64,000 nt of DNA from Sabethes cyaneus (Eukaryota; Arthropoda; Insecta; Diptera; Culicidae). Shown here piece by piece: positions 10,975 to 20,769 of the stretch. A model generated the notes under the pieces. It searched no databases. It saw nothing but the letters and a program-made list of their open reading frames with translations, and had not been told where the DNA came from. Location of the stretch: NCBI RefSeq assembly GCF_943734655.1, contig NC_071353.1, positions 19,752,501 through 19,816,500 on the forward strand, given 5' to 3'. Made by a program: the position numbers and the translations under genes. The first letter of the stretch is position 1; every line of letters begins with the position of its first letter.

Positions 10975-11415
10975 CTCCTGACAGGCTGACTTGTGCAATT
11001 CTCGGCAAAGTGTACGAGCCCGTTTAGTGTGTGTGATATTTTTTGAAGCAGAAGAGAACGACAGTTTACGGGGAAAAAAACTAAAGCGTGTGATTGAGAA
11101 ATATATTGAAGTTGTTTTACAAGAGTGCTGTATTTAGATGGCACACGAAGAGATGCTATGAAGCCTAGTTTAATGCATGTTCGATTCACCTAATTGTCAT
11201 CCATATACCGTGTTAGCAAGAATGATCACAAACTATAGTTGTTAAAACTTTGCTCTCTAGAATTGTGTTTAATTAACTAACGATTAGGTTTGATTTACTG
11301 GGAACCATAAATCTGCAAACCAACGAACCACTGTTCAAAATACTGTTTCTGTAGTGTTTCGTGTTGTATGTCATAGATTGAGGAAAATTACTACAATTTA
11401 ACACATGAAGGAAAA

Positions 11416-11421
11416 AATAAA
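11416..11421 (+). terminator. Candidate poly(A) signal
   Basis: The AATAAA lies 442 bp after the stop of the cysteine-rich gene, a reasonable 3' UTR length. Assignment rests only on motif and position. Confidence 0.35.
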
Positions 11422-13410
11422 TTATGAAACAAATACATTTGTGAAAATCAAAACCAAACTGTACGATAGTTGCTGTGATCGAAAGAAGTTTTATATTGGC
11501 ATTAATGATGTACCTACCGAGTAAAGTTCCAGAACAAATCTGTTCAATTCAACTGGACAATTTTAATTAAATCTATGCAATCCGAAATTTGGCCTTTTCT
11601 CACAGGAATACCCATCTGGCGAGCAGATCTGCATGCAATGCAGTTAATCAACTACCTTGAGCTGAATTTATGACTCGATGCAGCTGGATGAATATATAAT
11701 AAAATTTGGTTTGCTCGCTGCTGAATTGGACCCTCGAGTCTTTTACATACCCACTTAACGGAAAGTTCGCCGATAATTAGTTTCTCTGCAACTCGCAAAT
11801 CCGGTAGGAAGTTTATATAATTAGCAAAAACCACGTTTCCATCGTCGAAAAACAGAAAAAATTGAATTGTTCTGCTTCGAAGGATTGACAGTCATCGAAA
11901 TCGGATGGCCGGAAGCCGGACATTCCAAAACCTATCAGTCAGATAAAAATAAAATATAAAAAAGAGACTGATTGCTCGGCTTGCATTCCAATTAACTTTT
12001 GCTTCCTGCAAACCCAATTATGAATTATGGTTGAAATAAAGTTCAGATTACATTGGATTACCTTTCCAATTGGAGGAAAGCTTCCTATTTAGTTTTGTCG
12101 AACAGTAAAAACTCCTTATCTCCCTTTTCGATTAAAGGGGGATAAAAGTAATGTCAATTCAGTAAGTCATAGGAAATGATACTTGAAGTATTAAATTGAA
12201 ACGTCACTTTTTACTGTGGGAAATGGGAACAATTTGATTTGATATTCCCACAAGAAAAGGTGGTTAGTAGTTTTGGCTAGTTTTTTGCTTTTCAGTCGTC
12301 AAAATTTTACTAAAGAAAAGAAAGCCATTTTTTTCTTTGTCTTCTTTACAGTCTGCGAAAGAACCGGACACGAGAATCGAACAATTTCAATTAAAAATTT
12401 CACAAACCCTTCACTTTTCCCTTCTTTCCCCATTCTGCTCTCTAAACGGAACTGTAACCTCAACCGTACTAAGGCAAACTTCTAATTATGGGTTCAAGAT
12501 CAAAGATACGGACTTCAATCGTTTGGGAAACTGTTTTCTTTAAAAATAAATTGATTAGCAATCATAAATTGATTGATTCCCTCACTCAACTGTACGGAGT
12601 AGGTAGCAGACAAAGGACGAAGGACGGACCCTTCTAAGAATTTTCTCGCATTAACCGATTGACCGTGTATAGCATTTGGCAGAGCTGGCAAAAATGAAAA
12701 TTCCGATTATCAACCCAAGTTTCACTCATTTCAGCATTCATGGCGTAGAAAGTCGGTTCCGTTTGCAATTTAGCCGCGCAAACTTGTAATTTCTTCATGA
12801 GGAAATAAAGTATAAAATTCATGAAAATCTATTTTTATAGCTTTTTTAAAAGGAACGGAGAATCTTTCTTGAATCTTGATAAAAAATTTACCGCTAAGTA
12901 AACCGATTATCAAAATGAAAAGTAATCAAAACGCTGTCATCAATTTTTTGGCACGACAACCAGAGGCACTGCAGGTAGCAACTAGAAAGAAGCGGCCAAA
13001 TACTAGCTGGAACAGACTTTATGCAGACCATTGAAGCGTAGGTAATAGAATTTCCTACAACTCTACAAAAGTCAATTGTAAAACGACTGACACCGGTGTT
13101 TCAGAACGTCAGTTTCTTCCTACGGAATGTCCTATATTGATTAAACACGCGCTTGCTGCAGCTTGCCAATTTTGGTTAAGCCATAAGTGGGGGGTGTGAA
13201 AATTTCGCTAGGAAGCGATCCTGTATCGTTAAACGGTGCACAGCTGCTAGAACATGAGATTGCGGAATGTTTTAATTATCGGTATTCGCTGCATTTCTAT
13301 GAACGATAAAAATATTCTCCGATGGTTTATTGCTACCGAGCACAGATAATTGCAAGCAATGGAAGCGTTTGCGAAGCAAGTGAAGCGTGGGAGAGAATCC
13401 TTTCCGCAGG
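11422..13410. other. AT-rich intergenic stretch, no gene seen
   Basis: Only short frames without recognisable domains or paired splice signals, and no repeat matching other parts of the window was noticed. Confidence 0.45.
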
Positions 13411-14720
13411 GACAAAAATCAGAGGGGTTGTGTACAAGACACGACCGCATATATAGGTGACGCAGGACTACGTAAGTCTGTAGTGATAGTAGCAACATAT
13501 ATACATGCTACATGCGTTGTATGTAACATTTAGCAAAGTCGTAACATTGCATACGTTCAATTCTCAAAAGATTGTGCATTTGAAAACAACTTAACCAAAT
13601 CAAGAACACAAACTATTGCTTTCCTGCCACCTTACTGAAATTGTTTTTATTACCCATGGTTCCCCACGTTGAAGGGATTTTACCAATTCAATCCTATTTT
13701 ATCAACAACACTACACTTCTAATGAAACGGCAAGCATGCGTATTCATACAGAGTCGTATTATAACCGAACACTACAGTTGTAGCACATTTTTCCAACACA
13801 GATATCAAATTCGCCTAGGTTTAATCGTTTCGCAGTAAAGAATTTGCGATCTGTTGGGACAACGAACTTGTGTCATTTTTTCTGGCACACTTCCCTAACA
13901 CAGACATCAAATTGGACTAGGTTTAATCGCGTTCGTAAGAAATCTGTTGGCACGAGGGGGCTTTGTCACTCTTTCTGGCGTACTTCCCAAGCAAGGACAT
14001 CAAAATGGTCTAGGTTTAACCGCGGTGTTAAGAAATCTTATTGAAATGAGGAAACTTTGTCACTTGTTTTGGCTTACTTCCCAAGCACAGATATCAAATT
14101 GGTATAGGTTTAGATCATCGCAAAGAATCTTCCAACCAATCACGAAGGGAGAATTCCGGTGAAACATAGGTTCGTTATTTTCAATTTTTCAATAGTTCAA
14201 CATCAAGAATTTATACTTTTCTTCATTTAGGTAAATTCTTAGAAGATTTTCCGATCGATTGGTGTAAGAATATTGAAAATCGATCGGAAACCCGCTGAGC
14301 TATTAGTGCTCAAAACCTTTCATTTTTCGTGACGCTCGCATTTTTCGATTTTTTGGAATGACACCCTATCTCAAAACTTGCCGTAAGACGTAGTCCTACG
14401 TCAAAAAAAGGGACAACACAAAGCAAAAACCGTAGAAATCATCAATTTCGAAGTCCAATCTAAAACGTTCAATCGTTTCACCATGAATATGAATTATAGT
14501 AGCCTATATTGGTTCAATTTTCACCGAAATCATTTGTATCTAAATTAGTAATCAGATAGTTTCTAGTTGAATACGGGACATATTGGATAGCAAAAATAAA
14601 AATCAGAGGGGTTTTGCACAAGATACGACTGCGTAGGTGACGTAGGACTACGTAAGTCTCTTTGTAGCGATAGTAGCATGTATCCATGTATGCAATAATA
14701 CGATTCTTCATGCTACATGC
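13411..14720 (+). repeat. Fragments of the histone-carrying repeat family
   Basis: Contains two related segments ending in GCAGGACTACGTAAGTCTGTAG (13462) and GTAGGACTACGTAAGTCTC (14642), each preceded by a shared AAAAATCAGAGGGGTT block. It also has the tandem monomers at 13797-14125 and a segment at 14280-14400 that is the inverse of 16630-16740 and ends in GTAGTCCTACG (14390). No open frame is conserved. Confidence 0.6.
13797..14125 (+). repeat. Tandem monomers of 93-102 bp
   Basis: Units start with CACAGATATCAAATT-like sequence at 13797, 13899, 13992 and 14086, giving periods of 102, 93 and 94 bp. They match the monomers at 4539-4790 and 17030-17160. Confidence 0.75.
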
Positions 14721-15059
14721 GTTGTATATTACAGCAATCCTTTCGTTTTTTAGTTAGTTTTTTACTTTTTGTGCTACGAGCTCGAAGTTTTAGTCTCTAG
14801 TGTATTGAACATTATTTGCCAATATGTATATGTGACGTTAAAGTGACCGTGAAATGATGAGCCACCTGACAAAGAAATTGTCCATTCTCGAGCCTTGATA
14901 AAGAATAGAAATTATTCGAGACGTTGGTGAAAGAAAAAAACTCCGTTTTTCTGCTATTTTTAAGACTGCAAAGCCGAAAGAAACTTCATTGAGTGAATTA
15001 CCAGTCGATAAAAGATTGTAGTTGTACTTAACGTTTGTCAAAATAGTAAACTTGTATAC
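14721..15059. other. No gene seen
   Basis: AT-rich linker between fragments of the dispersed repeat; no signals recognised. Confidence 0.35.
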
Positions 15060-15606
15060 GTTCAATCCTCAATAGATTTCGGAGTTATTTCTATGAATTG
15101 ATTGAATCTATTTTATTAAAACGAATCGAAGTCACACTAAACCAAACAGTAAATAAATTTTCATTATCTGTTTCTACGTTGAACAGTGCTTTTTATCTGG
15201 TAATCGGTAGACGGTACGCGCGAGTTTTCAAAAAGCTGAACATTTTGCGCAAAACTTGTCTGCTGCTTATAAAAGAAGAACACTGATAATAAAGCATTTA
15301 CCGGTTACAAACATTTTCGAAGTGGCAGAAAGTGTCTCCCGTGATCAGAAAACTTATTTCCGCCATTTGTTGGTCGTTCGCAACGGCGAAAAATTTAATT
15401 TTCCGCTTATTGCTTGTGTTATTATGATATTAACTGGGCAAGAAAATATAATAAACGCTTCAATCATTGTGTGGCCCTTAAAAGGACCCATTGTTTGATT
15501 ATCATAACTCCAGCTTGCAATACACTTGCACTAACGCACTTAACGTAATTTTCTTTTCGGTAAATTGGAGTACCGATAACCGCAAACCAAGCACGACTTG
15601 TTGCAA
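15060..15606 (-). repeat. Histone-carrying repeat, inverted 3' segment (copy 3)
   Basis: The reverse complement of this segment matches 5525-6010, including the histone stem-loop at 15473-15488 (minus strand) and the CGATAACCGC..CCAAGCACG segment. The match stops at about 15606, before the H2B region, so this copy keeps only the 3' flank. The plus-strand frame at 15256-15498 is a passenger within the repeat. Confidence 0.75.
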
Positions 15607-16620
15607 TTTAAGTTAGGGTTTAACTTTTACAGAATGAGCATGCAAGACTTACCTTCATCCCAGGGGCTGCCTACACTTCCGATCTTCCGTGAGTAATTTT
15701 ACAAAGGCACTATCCCCTCCCTCGTGCCGCGCTCTATATCGCTTTCGATCCACGGATTGCACGGCGAGGCCTCAAACACTTCGCCCACTCGGCATGGCTA
15801 GTGATGTCCGTTGATCGTTCGATTAATTCAACTAATCGAATAATTATAAAAATTTTCGAATAATTTCTAATCGAATACTGGTAGTACGAGTAGTTGAATT
15901 AATCGAATAGTCAAAGGAAATAATATGAATGCGAATAATCCTCGAATAATGGCCGCTAATCGTTCATAATCGTTCGATTAATCGAATTAATGAAAAAAAT
16001 ATTCGAATATTTCTAATCGAATACCACTAGCACGAATAGTTGAATTAATCGATTAGTGCAGACAACGCTCGCCGATTAATCGGTAATCGAATAATTGAAA
16101 ATTTCGGACATCACTAGGCATGGCACTTCAGCGGTCCCGATTTTGCGACGATCCTTTCGCGTTGCGGACTGGCGGTGTGTTCCGGAGTCGACCCACTAGT
16201 CGGTGGCCATCCAATTCCGTGGACACGTAGTATTTCGTGCAGTTTGGCGCTCTTTATCACTTCAGTACGTTTTCAAACTAATGGTCAGGGATAGGCCAGC
16301 TTGTAGTAATAAAAACCCGTTTAACGCTCCTGACCCACCGACACAGATATAGCGAAACGGGTATCGAGTAATTCCGCGACCGACTTTAACTCCGAAAACA
16401 CACCTCGCACGTCTGAAGTCGATGAGGGATCAAGCCCAAGAGACCGAAAGACTGCCGTTTACTTTTTTTCCCTACTGCCGCGTCCCGAGATTTGTGCGTT
16501 TTTTCTCTTTTTTTTGGAAGTTCCGCTGCTACCAAGGCTTGGTAGCGACGGCGTCTCGAGGAGGGGATTTTTTTGAAACTTTTAACAATTCTAAGCCTAA
16601 CTCCTATCAACCAACCAAAT
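15607..16620. other. Unidentified GC-richer segment, host of a hAT MITE
   Basis: About 15650-15790 and 16125-16600 are GC-richer than their surroundings and were contiguous before insertion of the MITE at 15799-16116. No confident reading frame was recognised; an old retroelement fragment is possible. A perfect palindrome ACCAAGGCTTGGT lies near 16530. Confidence 0.35.
15799..16116. mobile_element. hAT-type MITE with 8-bp target duplication
   Basis: A 318-bp element bounded by TAGTGATGTCCG and CGGACATCACTA. An exact 8-bp duplication GGCATGGC flanks it (15791-15798, 16117-16124). TIR sequence and 8-bp duplication are diagnostic of hAT transposition. The interior has imperfect direct repeats of CGATTAATTCAACTAATCGAATA-type sequence and no coding potential. 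Confidence 0.9.
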
Positions 16621-16624
16621 ATAC

Positions 16625-18640
16625 ATTTTGACGTAGGACTACGTCTTACGGCAAAGTTTGATACAGGGTGTCATTCCCAAAAATCAAAAAATGCTAGCGT
16701 CACGAAAATATGAAAGATTTTGGACGCTGATAGCTCTGCCAATTATGAATGAATTTTCATGGTTTAGATACCGATCGATTCATAAAAGGTGTAGCAATTA
16801 TGTGATTTCTATTATAATTTTCTTTTTCAACCACTAATTAGTGAAAATTAATGAAAAGTTTCAAGGTCAAATATCCCCATACATTTTCTTCGTGATCGCC
16901 TTGCTCCACAGGCAGGGACGACAGTCCCACCTACTGTTTACTGTGATTTCGATAACTTTAGTTGTAGAAAAAAAGGCAACAAAACCACCTCGTCCCAACA
17001 GGTCGTAGATTCTTTTCGACGTTCAGACTTATACTAATTTGATATCTGTGCTTGGGAAGTACGCCAGAAAGAATGATAAAGTCCTCTCGTCTTAACAAGA
17101 TTTCTTAAGACTGCGATAAACCTAGTCCATGATGTCCTGAAAGTGAACAGTTATAAAAAAGTGAGCGACCTACCCTATCTTTCGCCCGATTGTACCCACA
17201 TACTGCAAGAATTTATTCCAATCTGATGTCTTGTCTGTAAAAGGGGTTGGCGAAATATACATGTGACGTGATGCAGCAATTTCAAAGTGAGGAAGAATTA
17301 GCGACTGTCTGATCCGAAAATAGATTTTGGGTGTTTAATTTGTTGCTTTACCATTACATGCAATTGTTTAGAAACTTTCGATTGTATTGCTCTCAAGTGT
17401 GAAATAACTGATAAACTGAGTGTCAAAATGGACAATCAGTGTGCAGAAAACGATTGAAGATATATTAACTTTGAGACAATTATATTTCAAGCCAACCTGT
17501 CACAATAAATGGTGCTATATGTCAACTATTTTCATGGAAAGTGACGAATGTGAATCAGTGGTAAATAACCCAGATTATTTGTTGATTTTTTCCATCCAAT
17601 CGTAAGCTCCTTAAGTCAGTTAACATTCGTTAAGCCAGTTACTTAAAGTTGACTAAAATTTTCAAAATGCGGTGTCATCGCCAATCACCAGAAGAAGTGT
17701 GATTATTTCCTGATGAAAGTCTGAGTGGTGGAACGGATAAAACTGATATATAGAGCACGGGCATTCAGGAAATTTAAACTTGTCTTCTTTTTTGTGTAAA
17801 AGTATATAGATGATTCTACAGTAAATTAAAACTTTGTATGCTAAGCATTTGCAAAACGTCAAGCTTTGTCGAATTGAACATACATTCGTAGTCCTACGTG
17901 AGCCCCTCGCTCGTGCAGCTAGGCACAGACCTTCATACTTTTTTTAAATATTTTTTATTTAATTTTAATTTTATGGGACTTTATGTTACAGCAACGAGCC
18001 AACCGAAAAGCCTCACCAGAACTCGATCTAAAATATCATCGAAGAAACCGTTCGTGACGGTCATGAGTCATGATGAAATACCAGTCCGGGTGGCCAGCTG
18101 CAAGTGATGTGGGATAATTCTGCTCTTTTTTGTCGCGAGCAACATCTCCTGCCAATTCAAGCACTTCCGCAGCTAAATATTCCGTCATGGAAGCCAGATA
18201 AACTGGAGCAACTCCAACATTAGCGTTCAAATAATGCTGTTCCCCGGCTTACCTCTTGTTATATATCAGAGCAAGCGACCAGAATCGGTTGTGCCAAGTA
18301 GATAATGGAATTGCATAATTTGAAAAATGAATGTCCGTCCTATTTTTCATGGTCCGTCATTCCATCACCTACGTTGAACAAACTGGAGGATTTCAATTTC
18401 AGTCTGGACAAAGGAGGCATAAACAATTACTGCTATCAGTACTGTGACAGAAGTTTGAACTTCGCGAGAGGTGATCGGTAAAAGTTTGTTACAGCGAGCC
18501 AACCGAGAAATCTCAACAGCTTCGCTTCAAAAGGCTGAAAAAATTAACTTTTTCCTCGCTGCCTGGGTTTTTTTTGGTATTTACTGGATGAGAATATAAT
18601 AAACTCTTCAATCGTTCCGTGTGAAAGGACTGATTGTTTG
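16625..18640 (-). repeat. Histone-carrying dispersed repeat, copy 2
   Basis: On the minus strand this runs from the 4930-like segment (18,430-18,300) into a second H2A-H2B chimera (18,226-17,995), then into the 3745-4170-like segment (17,960-17,520), tandem monomers (17,160-17,030) and the segment with GTAGGACTACG at 16633. In copy 1 the 3745-like segment precedes the histone part, whereas here it follows it, so segment order is permuted between copies. At 18,480-18,640 lies a further degraded fragment related to the region around the stem-loop. Confidence 0.7.
17995..18226 (-). pseudogene. Histone H2A-H2B chimeric pseudogene, copy 2
   Basis: The minus strand encodes [20 protein letters not shown] followed by ELAGDVARDKK, the H2A core helix (normally [20 protein letters not shown] plus ELAGNAARDNKK). 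It then runs through IIP-HLQLATR into H2B: TGISS, MTVTNGFFDDILDRV, then a degraded EASRLA block. The junction is the same as in copy 1. The H2A to H2B transition is in one reading frame here, so the fusion predates the duplication. The H2A N-terminus is missing and a stop follows TGISS. Confidence 0.8.
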
Positions 18641-18728
18641 ATTACACGGCGTGACAAAAATTTTTTTTAATGTACTTTGCAAGTGACCTAGTGTACGTTG
18701 TTAGTTGCACCTAACAACCTTTGCAGTA

Positions 18729-19066
18729 CAGTGGACCCCTGTTCGTTTGAACGACTCCCCATGCAAACTAACGGGGTTACTTTTTGATTTGAACAACTGG
18801 TAACCCGAAATATGCTGAATCCTGTGTGAACTGGCCGCCCTGCTCTTTGTTATTGTTTTGGTGGTTTGTGTTAGTTGGCAGTTGCAAGTTAAACACGCTA
18901 GGTCAGTTAAAAAAAATCATGTTTATGTTCATTGTCTGCATAAACAAATGATGTCATGTTGAGAATGACATTTGAACCATTTTTAATTTGCACGTCGTGC
19001 AAACCAGCGGGGTTCAAATTAAAAAGTGTTCAGATTAAAAATGGTCAAACGAACGGGGGTCCACGG
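18729..19066. mobile_element. pogo/mariner-type MITE (TA target)
   Basis: A 338-bp element with ends CAGTGGACCCCTGTTCGTTTGA and, reverse-complemented, CCGTGGACCCCCGTTCGTTTGA. TA dinucleotides flank it at 18727 and 19067. TA duplication plus CAGTG ends fit the pogo/Tc1-mariner group. The interior is non-coding. Confidence 0.85.
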
Positions 19067-19068
19067 TA

Positions 19069-19690
19069 CATCATTAAAACACATATGACATCATCCTAAC
19101 ACCCCCAAAATTTCAAGTTATTGCAAAAAAACGTTTTTTGGCTAGGTGTTCACATACTATTATGAATAACTCAATAATTTTCCAAGCACTTAAAAATGTG
19201 TTTAATACATTTTTGGAAAGCTTAGAGGACAAGCTTTCAGAATGTATACACATTCACTATGGTTCTACAAAAGTTAGACGAAATTTTTTCAATTAAATAT
19301 GAAATTTAACTAGAAAAATGAAATTTTTCTCACTTTAGGGGTCCTTAAAGTGGCCTTAAAAACGACCCACATTCCTCAGCTCAACATCACTAGTTTTAAA
19401 TTCAATCCTACTTCAACTTTGGTCAAAATTTCAGCCAAATCGGACAACAAATTTGAGACCATTTTTAAGAGTTGTAGAATTTGTTGCTTCTCATATATCA
19501 CCCACCTAATCTTACGTCGTGTACAAGATGCTCAGTTGTCAGTCCTGAAATTAAAATTGGTTGAGGAAATCATGGTGAAAACAGCCATTTATTGATAAAA
19601 TCCAAAATGGTCGCCAAAAAATTTTTGCTCCGTTTAAAAGCCCTGTTCTTCTTCTTTACAGAACAGGGCCATTTGTTAGTTGTTTCGTGG
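19069..19690. other. No gene seen
   Basis: AT-rich, low-complexity in places; an 81-residue open frame is unremarkable. Confidence 0.4.
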
Positions 19691-19698
19691 CAAATTTA

Positions 19699-19908
19699 TG
19701 AAATATCACATGGTATAGATCTCAAGGTTTGCTCAAAATTCAACTTTTTTCGAAACTGTTAGGCCCCTTGGCGAACGAGGGGTCCACTATTTGGAGGTAT
19801 CAAAAGTGTAGTTCTTATTTTTTAACCATTTTCAACCAATTAAGCGAAAAAGTTCCAATATTTGAAGACCTCGTGTCAGCAGTGGCCCCGTTTCAGCGAG
19901 AATTACTC
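19699..19908 (+). repeat. Dispersed repeat, plus copy of an inverted pair
   Basis: Matches the reverse complement of 31,263-31,470 at high identity. Both copies stop sharply at GAGAATTACTC, which marks one terminus of the element. Neither copy is coding. Confidence 0.7.
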
Positions 19909-19928
19909 ATCGGTCTAATAAGGGTTTG

Positions 19929-20760
19929 GACATCGTCAGCTTCGTAGGGCGGCGTATGCTTTTTCATCGTAGCACTTTGCGAAGGGCATAGTAGGCCCGA
20001 TTTCCCGCTGGATCTCCTTACTTGTGTTATTGTCCGTGGTCACCAACGATCCTAAATAGTCGAAATCATCTACAACTTCTAGTTGGATACCCTGGGGGAA
20101 AATCGTGCCCGCTCGTCGGATTACCCCCTGAACAGCGATCTTGAACAGCATGCGGGATAAGCCGTCACCTTGTCTCAACCGTCGCCGCGTCTCCAAGGGA
20201 CTCTGATTAGTCGCGTCAGTTTATCCGGAAACCCGTGTTCGTGCATTATTTGCCATAGCTAGTCTCGGTCGACTGTATTGTATGCTGCTTTGAAATCAAT
20301 AAAGATGTGATACGAGGGCACGTTGTACTCGCGACATTTTTGCAAGATCTGTCGGATGGTGAAAATTTGATCTGCAGTTGCGCAAGCCCTGGTAATTTCC
20401 TATGAAACCCTGTGCTATTGGTGATAGCCGGCGTAACAGGATCTGGGAGAGTACCTTGTAGGAGGCGTCTATCAACGTTATGCCGCGATAGTTGTAGCAG
20501 TCGAGCCGATTATCCTTTTTTGTAGACGGGACCATTCACTCCTTTCATCCATTCCTCCGGTAGCTTCTACTCCTCCCGAATCTTGGAAATAACACAGTAT
20601 AGACCCGTTGCCGGCGTTTCTCGTGCATGTTTATAAAGCACTGCCGGTAGGCGGTCCTTACCTGGGCCAGCGGCTTTGTCGGTTTTCAGCAACCCGATTT
20701 CTCTTTTGACTTCTTGGAGATCTGGTGCTGGGGCATTGCTATCTACTGTGTGCACTAGGT
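19929..20760 (-). pseudogene. Decayed LINE, copy C (reverse transcriptase fragment)
   Basis: Minus-strand segments read LLKTDKAAGPGKDRLPAVLY (pre-RT/RT motif 1), NYRGITLIDASYKVLSQILLRRL (RT motif 2), QGDGLSRMLFKIA and LEVVDDFDYLGSLVTTDN (post-catalytic). The segment that should hold the FADD catalytic motif, between the QGDGLS block and the DFDYLGS block, is deleted. Several frameshifts are present. It is the same family as the element at 7770-8970, with which it shares the Y(D/E)xxAYAA-RS region at its 3' edge. Confidence 0.85.
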
Positions 20761-20769
20761 TAACAAACT

